Source: Paenibacillus albidus
GTDB taxonomy: Bacteria > Bacillota > Bacilli > Paenibacillales > Paenibacillaceae
Direction of reading: 5' to 3'
Assembly: GCF_014644435.1 (NCBI RefSeq)
Contig: NZ_BMKR01000002.1
Span: 124,001 to 188,000 of the forward strand
Length of the DNA: 64,000 bases
A model generated the notes under the pieces. That model did not search any database, had not been told where the DNA came from, and was given only the letters and a program-made list of their open reading frames with translations. The translations under genes and the position numbers were made by a program. Shown here piece by piece: positions 1 through 8,212 of the stretch. Each line of letters starts with the position of its first letter. Positions within the stretch are counted from its first letter, which is position 1.

Positions 1-617
1 ATAATCGGAGCAGGCAATATATTTCCTAATAATCTCATCACTGGGGAAGTGGATGTCATTCCTAACATCGTCATGCCGAAATTAAAAATAGCATAAAAAA
101 CCACAACCAAAATCGAGAACACATAAGATCGATTGAAGTAGACGATTGCAATGATCACAGGGAGCGTCCCGGCAGTTAACAGCAGACCCGTGAGTGCGCT
201 GATTCCCAATTTGATAAATATATCGTTGATCCCCCCCACCAGTAATCCGCTGACCATCGAAGAGCCTACAGAAGCCATTGAGAAAATAAATCCGAAAATG
301 AACAATACAATAAGTTTAGCAGTTGCTATCCGGGCAGAAGAGACGGGAATCGTCCGCAGATTCTTAAGCGTGTCGTTATCCCGCTCCATGAAAAATAACA
401 TGGCCGCAACGATTCCTATAATTACAGGAAGCATTAACGGTGCGCCATAAGTAATAATCAGTCCAAACAACCCGTCATAGGCGCCGATGCTGCCCAGACT
501 TCCTTTCAGAACCAGCAGGGTAAACGGGATGGGGAACAGACACGCTGCCAGGATGACGAATAAAATAAACTTTTTACGCTTCAGCTTTAAAAATTCACAG
601 CGAACGAGACTAAGCAA
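1..617 (-). CDS. ABC-2 type exporter permease (partial, C-terminus outside window)
   Basis: About 205 codons of a membrane protein read leftward and run off the window edge. The product starts LLSLVRCEFLKLKRKKF and has several hydrophobic segments separated by short polar loops, typical of MutE/EpiE/BcrB-like permeases of lantibiotic or bacitracin exporters. The start is a TTG at 617, eight bases inside the end of the ATPase gene, chosen because GGAGGT lies eight bases upstream within that gene. Overlap with the ATPase implies translational coupling and a two-component exporter. The substrate is unknown; self-protection against, or resistance to, a peptide antibiotic is an inference from family and from the adjacent two-component system. 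Confidence 0.8.
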   Translation of the reverse strand, partial: MLSLVRCEFLKLKRKKFILFVILAACLFPIPFTLLVLKGSLGSIGAYDGLFGLIITYGAPLMLPVIIGIVAAMLFFMERDNDTLKNLRTIPVSSARIATAKLIVLFIFGFIFSMASVGSSMVSGLLVGGINDIFIKLGISALTGLLLTAGTLPVIIAIVYFNRSYVFSILVVVFYAIFNFGMTMLGMTSTSPVMRLLGNILPAPI

Positions 618-1533
618 TCCCGGCACCTCCAGTGACCTTTTTAAAGTAATCCTCCAGCGTATCTTCACAGCTGTGGACTTCGGTCAACTCCAGACCTTGT
701 TCCATAATAGATCGTGTTATCGCGGCCAGCGGCAGGTCGACATCGTACAGGCGAAGACTATGGTTATTTTCAATCTGGAAATTTCTTGTATGGAAGTTCC
801 GCTCCAGCAGCCAGGCAACCTCTGCCGTATCGGATACCATGAAATGGACATATTTGCTGTTTTTCCGTTTCAGATCTTCCAGACTTCCCTCCTCCAGCAG
901 TACGCCATGGTCGATAATCCCGATGTCATCCGCCAATAAGGCGATTTCAGATAAGATATGACTGGAGAGCAGCACTGTCTTTCCTCTGGCATCGCACAGA
1001 TCACGGATAAAGGAACGGACTTCGGCAATGCCGATCGGATCAAGTCCGTTGATCGGCTCGTCCAAGATCAGCAATTCCGGATCGTGCATGACAGCCAGGG
1101 CAATGGCCAGCCGCTGCTTCATTCCGAGTGAATATTTGGCGAACAGCTTCTTGTCCCGATAGGGCAGTCCCATAAGCTCCAGCGTTGTTTTCATGGCGCT
1201 CCGGTTTGGGATTCCGCGCAGTTCCGCAAAAATCCTCAGATTCTCTGTCCCTGTCAAATTCGGATAAAAACCGGGCGACTCCACCATGCTGCCGATGCGC
1301 GGCAAAATCTCCCTGGCATGGGTATGGATATTCTTGCCGAAAATAAATACCTCCCCATTTGTTGGCTGGACCAGATTCAGCAGCATTTTCATCGTGGTTG
1401 TTTTGCCCGCCCCATTCCGGCCCAGCAGCCCGTAAATTCGCCCCTTCTTCACATGAAGATTCAGATTGGCAACACTTTTCTGTTCACCATATTGTTTGGT
1501 CAAATTATTCGTTTCAATAATGAACTCGCTCAT
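610..1533 (-). CDS. ABC exporter ATPase, BcrA/LanF type
   Basis: A 307-residue ABC ATPase. Visible motifs: Walker A GRNGAGKTT near residue 40, signature YSLGMKQRLA, Walker B LLILDEP, D-loop GLDP and the switch histidine in LLSSHILSE. The C-terminal ~80 residues follow the BcrA/LanF pattern. The start at 1533 (MSEFIIE) is preferred to an ATG at 1551 because GAGGAGG sits nine bases upstream. It precedes and overlaps the permease gene. Four 11-bp direct repeats and a TATAAT box lie just upstream, so the pair probably has its own promoter controlled by the adjacent response regulator. ATPase function is secure; the exported substrate is not known. Confidence 0.9.
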   Translation of the reverse strand: MSEFIIETNNLTKQYGEQKSVANLNLHVKKGRIYGLLGRNGAGKTTTMKMLLNLVQPTNGEVFIFGKNIHTHAREILPRIGSMVESPGFYPNLTGTENLRIFAELRGIPNRSAMKTTLELMGLPYRDKKLFAKYSLGMKQRLAIALAVMHDPELLILDEPINGLDPIGIAEVRSFIRDLCDARGKTVLLSSHILSEIALLADDIGIIDHGVLLEEGSLEDLKRKNSKYVHFMVSDTAEVAWLLERNFHTRNFQIENNHSLRLYDVDLPLAAITRSIMEQGLELTEVHSCEDTLEDYFKKVTGGAGIA

Positions 1534-1565
1534 CGGATAACTCCTCCTCATTCTGTATGTTCCTG

Positions 1566-1620
1566 ATTATAGCAACCCAACCTGAAGTCAACCTAGAGGC
1601 AACCTAGAGTTAACCTAGAG
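1566..1620 (-). promoter_or_regulatory. Four 11-bp direct repeats and -10 box at the exporter promoter
   Basis: On the minus strand the unit CTCTAGGTT occurs at 1612-1620, 1601-1609 and 1590-1598, with a degenerate copy CTTCAGGTT at 1579-1587, all exactly 11 bp apart. TATAAT follows at 1566-1571, with no good -35 at the expected distance. Face-of-the-helix repeats running into the -35 region are typical of activation by OmpR/PhoB-family regulators; the adjacent response regulator at 2635-3333 is the obvious candidate. Confidence 0.65.
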
Positions 1621-1638
1621 TTCCAGAAACGGGAAACA

Positions 1639-1660
1639 CCCCCTTCGTTTTGAAAGGGGG
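1639..1660 (-). terminator. Hairpin after the histidine kinase gene
   Basis: A C-rich/G-rich inverted repeat (CCCCCTT with AAGGGGG) lies about 30 bases after the kinase stop codon. The T-tract that follows is weak, so termination may be partial. Confidence 0.45.
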
Positions 1661-1690
1661 CATCCGGAGTCTCAGGATTAGATTACAGGA

Positions 1691-2632
1691 TTAGATCAAT
1701 GGAAACTGGACAAAGAATTTGGTCTCCAGGTTCGGATCACTTTGCACAGCAATCGTTCCGCCCAATCTGGTGACCAGCTGCTGGACAATCGAAAGCCCTA
1801 ACCCGCTGCCTTTCCGGGCACGTGATTTATCACATTTGTAGAGACGCTCGAAAATATAAGGCAGATCCCGGCCGGCGATTCCCTTTCCATTATCGCCAAC
1901 CAGAAGCAGCATTTTGGAGTTCTGCTCCACGACACTGATGGTAATATGGGTAGCTTCACTGTGCATAAGCACATTTTGCACGAGATTATTAAGAATTCGG
2001 GAATACGCGCCTGAATCCAAATGAACCCACAGGGGTCCTTCAGGAGTATCAATATCATATTCAAGACCTGAATTCTCGAATACAGGAACCCAGTCCATCA
2101 AGGTACTGCGGGTGAGTTCAGCCACTTCCACGTTCTCAGTCACCAAGGTTTCTTCACTGGAATTCAGCTTAAACCATTCAAATAACTGATCAACATATTC
2201 TTTCAGATCATGCGCTCTCAGGCGCGCGGTTTCGATATACTGTTCCCGTTCCGGGCCAACAACAATATCCTTATGTGCCGCGTCAAGATAGCCGATAAGC
2301 GTAGTCAAAGGCGTTCTCACATCATGTGACAGGCTGGTCATCAACTGTTGATTGGCTTCTGCGGATTGTTTCAGAGTAATGATTTGCTGCTGGTACAGAC
2401 TGACAATGTCATTGAGCTGATAGCAGATGTTTGCTGTCAAGTCCTTGGGGCTCGCAAGAACTTTATTATTCGGATTACCGGCAGCAATGTCATCCAGAAC
2501 TCTGGAGACATGCTGCAGCCGCTTTTTAACATCATATAATTTCTTAAGCGACAACAATGCGGCAATCAAGGCAATCGATGCAATGACGATCAGAGCGGCA
2601 GCTGATTCTGGTTTCAGATACAGGTTCTCCAT
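1691..2632 (-). CDS. Membrane sensor histidine kinase
   Basis: A 313-residue kinase with one clear N-terminal membrane segment (about residues 11-30) and almost no extracellular domain. The phospho-acceptor is His103 in SLSHDVRTPLT. The HATPase domain shows an N box (NLVQNVLMHS), G1 (DNGKGIAG) and G2 (GSGLGLSI). It starts two bases after the response regulator stop codon and shares its transcript. Minimal-sensor kinases of this kind often work with, or sense through, an ABC transporter, and the exporter genes follow immediately. Ligand unknown. Confidence 0.9.
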   Translation of the reverse strand: MENLYLKPESAAALIVIASIALIAALLSLKKLYDVKKRLQHVSRVLDDIAAGNPNNKVLASPKDLTANICYQLNDIVSLYQQQIITLKQSAEANQQLMTSLSHDVRTPLTTLIGYLDAAHKDIVVGPEREQYIETARLRAHDLKEYVDQLFEWFKLNSSEETLVTENVEVAELTRSTLMDWVPVFENSGLEYDIDTPEGPLWVHLDSGAYSRILNNLVQNVLMHSEATHITISVVEQNSKMLLLVGDNGKGIAGRDLPYIFERLYKCDKSRARKGSGLGLSIVQQLVTRLGGTIAVQSDPNLETKFFVQFPLI

Positions 2633-2634
2633 GG

Positions 2635-3333
2635 CTACACCCCACGGTTGAAGCGGTAACCCATCCCTTTGACGGTCTGGATATAGGCCGGATTGCCCGG
2701 ATCAAGTTCGATTTTCTTCCGCAGGCGGCTAATATATCCCATTATATTGGCATCATCGTAAGCATATTGTTCCTGCCAGACCTGCTCATAAATTTGTTTT
2801 TTTGTTAGAATTCTCCCCTGATTCTCGGCAAGAAGCCGCAGAACCTCGAACTCTTTAGCCGGCAGCTCGATCTGCTGTCCATTGGATGTGACGATGCAAG
2901 ACTCCAGATCGATGGATAGTCCCTGAAAGTCGAGCGCCAGCGCTTTATCTACGGGTACCGCATTTAATGTAGTATACCTGCGGATCAGAGACAATACACG
3001 GGCAGTGAATTCGTCCAGATCAAACGGTTTGGTCAAATAATCATCAGCCCCGAGACGCAGTCCGCGTATTTTGTCGCCGCTTTCCGATTTGGAGGTCAGC
3101 ATTAACACCGGAATGCCGCTGGCTTCCCTGATCTTTTCCAGCGTGTCGAAGCCGTCGATGCCCGGCATCATGACATCCAGGACTATTAATTGAACATCAG
3201 CAGCCGCCAGCGCCGCCAACCCTTCTTCTCCGGAGTGGTAGACTGCCGCCTCAATATTTTCTTTACTGACACATTTTTTGAGCAAATTGCACAACTCTTG
3301 GTCATCATCAATTATCAGAATTCTATTTCTCAT
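2635..3333 (-). CDS. OmpR-family response regulator
   Basis: A 232-residue regulator. The receiver domain has acidic pocket DDD at 9-11, phospho-acceptor Asp53 in VLDVMMP, Thr in MLTSK and Lys in TKPF. The winged-helix effector domain occupies about residues 130-230 and ends VKGMGYRF. It is the first gene of the two-component pair and is likely to bind the 11-bp repeats upstream of the exporter ATPase. Function by family is secure; the target is inferred from proximity and repeat geometry. Confidence 0.92.
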   Translation of the reverse strand: MRNRILIIDDDQELCNLLKKCVSKENIEAAVYHSGEEGLAALAAADVQLIVLDVMMPGIDGFDTLEKIREASGIPVLMLTSKSESGDKIRGLRLGADDYLTKPFDLDEFTARVLSLIRRYTTLNAVPVDKALALDFQGLSIDLESCIVTSNGQQIELPAKEFEVLRLLAENQGRILTKKQIYEQVWQEQYAYDDANIMGYISRLRKKIELDPGNPAYIQTVKGMGYRFNRGV

Positions 3334-3363
3334 GTTTGCTCCCCCATGTTTATCAATGATAAT

Positions 3364-5004
3364 TTATAATTTTTGTTTTTCCAATAAACTTGTTTCTTTT
3401 TCAATCTGACTAATGTCAATACGCTCGAACAATAATTTTAGGTTCTGGATTTTTCGGTTAGCTGGAACTGAAGTAAACTTCCATACCGGTTGTTCAAGTG
3501 TCAGGAACTTTCCTATTTCTTCACAGGAGAAGGGAATAAACGGAGACAATAAATTGGACAGATTCACTATAATTTGCACACATGTATTCAGTGTATATCC
3601 ACACGCTTCTCGGTTTTCCTTAATCCGCACCCACGGCTTTTGTTCATCAAAAAACTTGTTTGCTTGGCGAACGTAAGTAAAAATCAGCTCAATGGCTTCC
3701 TTTAGATGACCTTCTTCTATTAAAGCCCCAGACTTAAGATACAAATCCTCGATTGTCCTCTTCCATTCTTCACTGAGATTACCTTCTGGAACGCATCCCT
3801 CAAAAGACTTGTCGATAAAAGCCAATGTACGATTAACAAAATTCCCAAATGCGCCAAGCAATTCCCCATTATGGCTATGAATGAACTCCCTCCATGAAAA
3901 ATCAGTATCCCGGTTTTCAGGCCCATTTGCTATTAAAAAATAACGAATGGAGTCCGGTTGATAGCGACTCATAACGTCCGGTACCCACACAGCCCAATTA
4001 CTACTTGTCGAAAACTTTTTCCCTTCTAAGGTCATATATTCACATGATATAATTCGATCTGGCAAATGTAGATCCCCCACACCTAGGAGTAGCGCTGGCC
4101 AAACCACTGTATGGAAAGGTATATTATCTTTACCATGTACATAATAAGCGGTTATTTTCTCCTTCCCTTCCAACCAGAAAGCTTCCCAGCTCCCCCCTGT
4201 CTTTGCAGCCCACTGCTTGCTTGCTGATAAGTAGCCGCTGACAGCTTCGATCCAAACGTATATTTTCTTATCTTCAAACCCTTCAACTGGTACATCTACC
4301 CCCCAGGTTAAGTCCCTAGTTACAGCACGATCTTGAAGTCCTTCTTTTATGTAACGTCCAGTTGACTGTACCGCATTACCTTTCCATCCTTGAGCTGTTT
4401 TTGCATATTCGGTCAATTCAGTTTGGAATCGAGAAAGCGCAAGGTAATAATGCTCTGTTGTACGCTGGGTAGGGGGATTCCCACAAATCTTACAAGTCTT
4501 GTCTGAGAGTTCTGCAGGATCTAACAATGTTGAACAATGATCACATTGATCACCTCGGGCACGGTTCCCACAAACCGGGCAAATTCCCTCAACGTATCGA
4601 TCCGGTAAAAATCGTTGATCTGTTTCACAATAGGTCTGCTGTATTTCTTTCTTGTACAAATGTCCATTTGCCAATAAACTCAAAAATAATTCTTTAACTA
4701 CCCGATGATGAAACTCCTGGTCAGTACGCGTGTACAAATCATAAGTAAACCCCAACTGCTTAAAGCACTCTGCAAACTCCTGATGAAATCGATCTGCAAT
4801 ATCCCCTGGAGTGACACCCTCTTGAATGGCTTGAACTGCGACAGGTGTGCCGTGACAATCACTCCCTGATACGTACAATACCTTTTCTCCCTTCGAGCGG
4901 AAATAACGAGCTAGCACATCTCCTGGTAATAAACTTGCCAAACGCCCCAGATGCAATGAACCGTTCGCATAAGGCCAAGCTCCGCCAATAAAAATATTTG
5001 CCAT
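3364..5004 (-). CDS. metG: Methionyl-tRNA synthetase, short type without C-terminal tRNA-binding domain
   Basis: A 546-residue class I synthetase charging tRNA-Met. The ATP-binding motif is present as HLGR at 18-21 (last residue Arg where His is usual) and the KMSKS loop as KFSTS near 330-334. A four-Cys knuckle insertion is seen at CPVC 142-145 and CDHC 154-157, with another CKIC at 171-174. It stops after the anticodon-binding helical domain and lacks the Trbp111-like extension of the ~660-residue Bacillus enzyme. The start at 5004 is set by AAGGAGG seven bases upstream; the frame continues upstream only into the T-box leader. It may be a second, divergent MetRS, as carried by some Firmicutes; whether another copy exists cannot be seen here. 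Confidence 0.9.
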   Translation of the reverse strand: MANIFIGGAWPYANGSLHLGRLASLLPGDVLARYFRSKGEKVLYVSGSDCHGTPVAVQAIQEGVTPGDIADRFHQEFAECFKQLGFTYDLYTRTDQEFHHRVVKELFLSLLANGHLYKKEIQQTYCETDQRFLPDRYVEGICPVCGNRARGDQCDHCSTLLDPAELSDKTCKICGNPPTQRTTEHYYLALSRFQTELTEYAKTAQGWKGNAVQSTGRYIKEGLQDRAVTRDLTWGVDVPVEGFEDKKIYVWIEAVSGYLSASKQWAAKTGGSWEAFWLEGKEKITAYYVHGKDNIPFHTVVWPALLLGVGDLHLPDRIISCEYMTLEGKKFSTSSNWAVWVPDVMSRYQPDSIRYFLIANGPENRDTDFSWREFIHSHNGELLGAFGNFVNRTLAFIDKSFEGCVPEGNLSEEWKRTIEDLYLKSGALIEEGHLKEAIELIFTYVRQANKFFDEQKPWVRIKENREACGYTLNTCVQIIVNLSNLLSPFIPFSCEEIGKFLTLEQPVWKFTSVPANRKIQNLKLLFERIDISQIEKETSLLEKQKL

Positions 5005-5034
5005 TAAGAATCCTCCTTTTTGGACAAACAAAAA

Positions 5035-5325
5035 AACTCTCATCCCAAAGGGACGAGAGTTGTTCTCACGCGGTACCACCCAATTTTTATTAATACCTTG
5101 CGGCATTAACCTCTTCAGGTACGGCGTGTGTACACGTTTATACCCTAGCACAGTAACGGGTGCGGGTTCCGGCGCAGTCTACAACCACATGAGGGTTCGA
5201 TGCGCAGCTCAGAGACCATATTCCCAAGGTTATTCTTTACCCCTTTTCAGCAATCGGGGCTCTCTGTAAAAAGAAATCGCCATGGTACTCTTTCTCGTCT
5301 TAGCCTTTTTCTGAATATTCAAGTT
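5035..5325 (-). promoter_or_regulatory. T-box leader of methionyl-tRNA synthetase
   Basis: The minus strand carries the T-box core GGTGGTACCGCG (5069-5080) followed by terminator arms AACTCTCGTCCC / GGGATGAGAGTT (5035-5061) and a T-run. The core can pair with the upstream arm to form the antiterminator. An AUG triplet in GGGAATATGGTCTCTG (5217-5219) is well placed as the specifier codon for tRNA-Met, opposite an AGAGAG strand. Uncharged tRNA-Met would therefore allow read-through. The core and terminator are unmistakable; the exact stem I fold is inferred. Confidence 0.93.
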
Positions 5326-5332
5326 ATTGGAA

Positions 5333-5361
5333 ATTATACTGAATATGATTTCCTAAGTCAA
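5333..5361 (-). promoter_or_regulatory. Sigma-A promoter of the T-box transcript
   Basis: TTGACT (5356-5361) and TATAAT (5333-5338) on the minus strand are separated by exactly 17 bases, placing transcription start near 5326. Confidence 0.85.
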
Positions 5362-5522
5362 GGGTTGATCAATCATAAATTTTGTTGAGTTGAAGACTAT
5401 ATTGCGATTCCTCAAACTGCCCGTCCGCTAAATGACACATCGTTAGTCTAAAACATAATTTTCTCAGTCTACACCTTTATTTTCTTTTAACAGATTGATT
5501 ATATTTATCTGCTCTCCCCCAC

Positions 5523-5924
5523 TTACAACAGCAGGCCCAGCTCATGTAATTGATCAAATATAAGCTGACTTACGGCAGATACCCGGTCCCGCTCTGCATA
5601 GGTCAACCAGAGATACTCCTCAATTTCAGCTGCGGGGCGGAGTTCTCCTTCGAAATCGGCAAAATAACAAGACATGACCACCTTCACCCCTGCCGCCTTG
5701 CCATCGGCCTCCGCTTCAAATACACCAAACCGGGAAATGGTTTCAGGCCGCAAGCGGACCGACAACTCTTCCTCCACCTCTCTTGCCAGCGTTTGTTCAT
5801 CCGTTTCACCGGCCTCTCTTTTTCCTCCCGGAATATAAAAAAGCGCTTTTCCTTTGGAACGAGCCCCAAGCAGCTTGCCCTCAGCAATATAAAGCCAGGC
5901 CACTTTGTCTATTCTTACCGCCAT
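5523..5924 (-). CDS. Nudix hydrolase
   Basis: A 133-residue protein with a complete Nudix box (GGKREAGE then REVEEEL, about residues 33-54) that binds the metal and hydrolyses a nucleoside-diphosphate-linked substrate. Substrate cannot be deduced. The ATG at 5924 is preferred to a GTG at 5936 because AGGTGGAG sits six bases upstream. It follows two DUF606 genes by 18 bases, so it is probably the last gene of that operon. Confidence 0.85.
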   Translation of the reverse strand: MAVRIDKVAWLYIAEGKLLGARSKGKALFYIPGGKREAGETDEQTLAREVEEELSVRLRPETISRFGVFEAEADGKAAGVKVVMSCYFADFEGELRPAAEIEEYLWLTYAERDRVSAVSQLIFDQLHELGLLL

Positions 5925-5942
5925 TTTGTTCTCCACCTTTCC

Positions 5943-6428
5943 TTATGCACCCAGACGTTCTGTTTTGCTTGCGACTGCTTTCCGGCTCACCCGTTCTCCA
6001 CCGAATTTAAAGCAAAGAATGCCCGCAATAATCACCAGGACGCCAATGAACTGATTTAATGTAAAAGGAACCTTCGTCAGGCCCAGCCATCCGAAAGAGT
6101 CCCACAGCAGCGCAAATCCCAGCTGGGAGATCAGGACGATCGAAATGGCAAAGGTAGGTCCCAGCAGCTTCAGCGCCTGCACCAGGCAGATGACCACACC
6201 CACGCCAATGATTCCACTAAACCAGTACCAGGGCTGCATCTGCTGCAAGGCAAATGTATCTTTGCCTTCAACGATCAGGCTCATCATCAATGAAGCGATG
6301 AATCCCATCCCGAGCACAAGGGTAGTGGTGGACCAGGACCCTGTACGTTCGTTTACTTTACTGTTAAAAATATTCTGCAACGCTACCAGCGAGCCCGCCA
6401 GAAGCGATAATAAAATGCCGATAATCAT
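5943..6428 (-). CDS. DUF606/YdcZ-type membrane transporter half
   Basis: A 161-residue protein with five hydrophobic segments and the GSWSTT...GMGF pattern of DUF606, a branch of the drug/metabolite transporter superfamily. Such proteins are often encoded as pairs and may work as heterodimers. The partner gene lies 25 bases upstream. A positively charged C-terminal tail (GGERVSRKAVASK) extends beyond the last helix. Start supported by AAGGGGG eight bases upstream. Substrate unknown. Confidence 0.82.
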   Translation of the reverse strand: MIIGILLSLLAGSLVALQNIFNSKVNERTGSWSTTTLVLGMGFIASLMMSLIVEGKDTFALQQMQPWYWFSGIIGVGVVICLVQALKLLGPTFAISIVLISQLGFALLWDSFGWLGLTKVPFTLNQFIGVLVIIAGILCFKFGGERVSRKAVASKTERLGA

Positions 6429-6453
6429 ATATTTTGCCCCCTTGTTCCGCGCA

Positions 6454-6879
6454 TTATAGTTTCAATATAACTACACCGGCTACCATTAAAGCGATGCCGA
6501 TGAACTGGGGCAGCTTCATTTTTTGCTTTGCCACCCCGAACCATCCGTTGATATCCGTTAGAAAAGTAAGACCCAGTTGGGCAATGAGCAGCGTCCCAAT
6601 CGTAAAGGTCACCCCTATCTGTCCGATCGCGGTCACCTCACTGAAGATTACGATGGCTCCGAATGCCCCGCCCGCGAGATACAAGGGCTTCACCTGTTTG
6701 ATCCCTCCGTGCTTGCCGTCCCGGACAATCAGCAGAATCAGCAGCGCCATCAGAAATCCGGTCAACTGAGTAACCGTTGCAGCCTGCCATGTTCCAATAT
6801 CCTGGCTAATTCTTGAATTGGCTACCCCCTGCAGCGTAATGCAGGCTCCGCCCAATAATGCAAAGATAATCCCTTTCAT
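6454..6879 (-). CDS. DUF606/YdcZ-type membrane transporter half, partner
   Basis: A 141-residue paralogue of the downstream gene, with five membrane segments and the sequence GTWQAATVTQLTGF equivalent to GSWSTTTLVLGMGF in the partner. It opens the operon, with GGAGGAG eight bases before its ATG. A perfect 16-bp palindrome lies about 60 bases upstream. The two halves probably form one transporter; no substrate can be assigned. Confidence 0.82.
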   Translation of the reverse strand: MKGIIFALLGGACITLQGVANSRISQDIGTWQAATVTQLTGFLMALLILLIVRDGKHGGIKQVKPLYLAGGAFGAIVIFSEVTAIGQIGVTFTIGTLLIAQLGLTFLTDINGWFGVAKQKMKLPQFIGIALMVAGVVILKL

Positions 6880-6940
6880 GCTATTCTCTCCTCCATTGAA
6901 CTCTCTTCTAATATTAAAGGCGATGGAGGAAGGTTAAGGG

Positions 6941-6956
6941 AAGGACATATGTCCTT
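6941..6956. promoter_or_regulatory. 16-bp perfect palindrome, candidate operator
   Basis: AAGGACATATGTCCTT is a perfect palindrome in the intergenic region between the divergent DUF606 operon and the gene at 7053. It lies upstream of the likely DUF606 promoter (TAATAT at about 6910-6915), a position suited to an activator. The cognate regulator is not evident in the window. Confidence 0.5.
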
Positions 6957-7052
6957 TTATGCCAAAATAGACCTTTCCCGCATCATTGCGAATAAAGGCC
7001 TGTGAGGAAACATTATGTTATAGTAAGGATCTACTAAAGGAAGGGGTGACCA

Positions 7053-7382
7053 ATGAATAAGGCCGAAATTATCGCCATCATCGCTTTAATCTTCTCCGTA
7101 CTTCTGCTGATTAAGGTCTTCCGCCTGCAGGCCCGCCTCAATGAGCTAAGCTCGGATGTAGCGCGTCTTGAAGGCAGATCCGAAGCCTACCCTTTATCCA
7201 AACAGGACGCCGCTGCAACGATCTATGTAGATGATAGAGCCCTTGCACCGGATCTGGAACAGCGCTTGCGTTATCTTCTTGCAGACGGAAAGAAAATTCA
7301 GGCCATCAAAGAGCTTAGGGAAGCTAAAGACCTGAAACTTAAAGAAGCTAAGGATTATGTGGATGCTATGGAACGCCGGTAG
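7053..7382 (+). CDS. Membrane-anchored protein with L7/L12 C-terminal-like domain
   Basis: A 109-residue protein with one N-terminal membrane segment (about 5-22), a short coiled coil (26-43) and a C-terminal domain (about 66-109) with the pattern KKIQAIKELREAKDLKLKEA, matching the ribosomal protein L7/L12 C-terminal domain. AAGGAAGGGG precedes the ATG. In ribosomes this domain recruits translation GTPases; the role of a membrane-tethered version is unknown. A strong bidirectional terminator follows. Confidence 0.75.
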   Translation: MNKAEIIAIIALIFSVLLLIKVFRLQARLNELSSDVARLEGRSEAYPLSKQDAAATIYVDDRALAPDLEQRLRYLLADGKKIQAIKELREAKDLKLKEAKDYVDAMERR

Positions 7383-7412
7383 GTCTGCGTCCCTGCACAC
7401 TTGTTCAAACCC

Positions 7413-7445
7413 AAAAAGGCGTCTCTACAAAGAGAGTCGCCTTTT
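7413..7445. terminator. Bidirectional terminator between convergent genes
   Basis: AAAAGGCG / CGCCTTTT outer arms with TCTCT / AGAGA inner arms form a hairpin flanked by A- and T-runs, between the ends of the genes at 7382 and 7454. Confidence 0.85.
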
Positions 7446-7453
7446 GCGGTTCA

Positions 7454-8089
7454 TTAATCATCCCAACCGTTGTCATCCCGATCATCCTCGACTTCATCAC
7501 CATCAAAATCATCATTATCATCATTGTCCCGATCAATATACAGTACCTTGCCCGTATAAGCATCAATGCCGACTTCCGCGGAAACATTGCCATTTCTCAC
7601 TTCAATCTCATATTTCAATTTGCCGTTGTCCCGGTCCAGGTCAACCTCAACCACCTTGCCGCCGGCTGCTTTTACGGCCGTTACCTTTGCAGCGGCTACA
7701 GTAATTTTTGTGCCTTTATCCTGGGCACTCGCCTCTGTCACAGATTGCTCATAACGGTCATCCTCATCGTCGTCCCGGTCATCATCCGCCCGTACACTCA
7801 GAGTCTTCCCGGTATACGCCTCGATTAGAACATCCACGTCACGCTGGCCTTGCTCGATTTCCACTTCATAATAGGTTTTGCCGTTTTTAGTCTCCAGTTC
7901 CACACTTTCAATACGCCCCTGGACTTCTTTTAATGCAAATTGCTTGGCCTTGTCCACACCAATGCGCGCCTGACTTGCTTCCGGTGTCTGCGCTGCTGCG
8001 GATGCTCCCTCAACAATCCCCAGAGTTCCTGCACTTCCCAACAGAATCGCTGCTGCGGTAATCCCGCCCCATAATTTTCTCTTCATCAT
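7454..8089 (-). CDS. Secreted protein with two PepSY domains
   Basis: A 211-residue protein with a signal peptide (MMKRKLWGGITAAAILLGSA, then a likely cleavage after GASAA) and two PepSY-like repeats (about 40-100 and 125-190), each ending in a motif like DAYTGKVLYID. Very acidic linkers (DDDRDDDEDD and a C-terminal D/N-rich tail) may bind cations. Both adjacent ATGs are served by one AGGAGG. PepSY domains are thought to inhibit or chaperone peptidases. A YkoGH-like system with another PepSY gene is encoded just upstream, and B. subtilis also has two PepSY genes (ykoI, ykoJ) beside ykoGH. Confidence 0.85.
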   Translation of the reverse strand: MMKRKLWGGITAAAILLGSAGTLGIVEGASAAAQTPEASQARIGVDKAKQFALKEVQGRIESVELETKNGKTYYEVEIEQGQRDVDVLIEAYTGKTLSVRADDDRDDDEDDRYEQSVTEASAQDKGTKITVAAAKVTAVKAAGGKVVEVDLDRDNGKLKYEIEVRNGNVSAEVGIDAYTGKVLYIDRDNDDNDDFDGDEVEDDRDDNGWDD

Positions 8090-8212
8090 TGTTGCCTCCT
8101 AATGTTCTTTGTTGTCTTCTCTGTTACTACTATAACCGGATTAAATGAGAAGAAAGAGAGTGGAACATTAGAATTTGATGAGAAGGAATATACAGAAGTT
8201 ATTCCTAACCAG

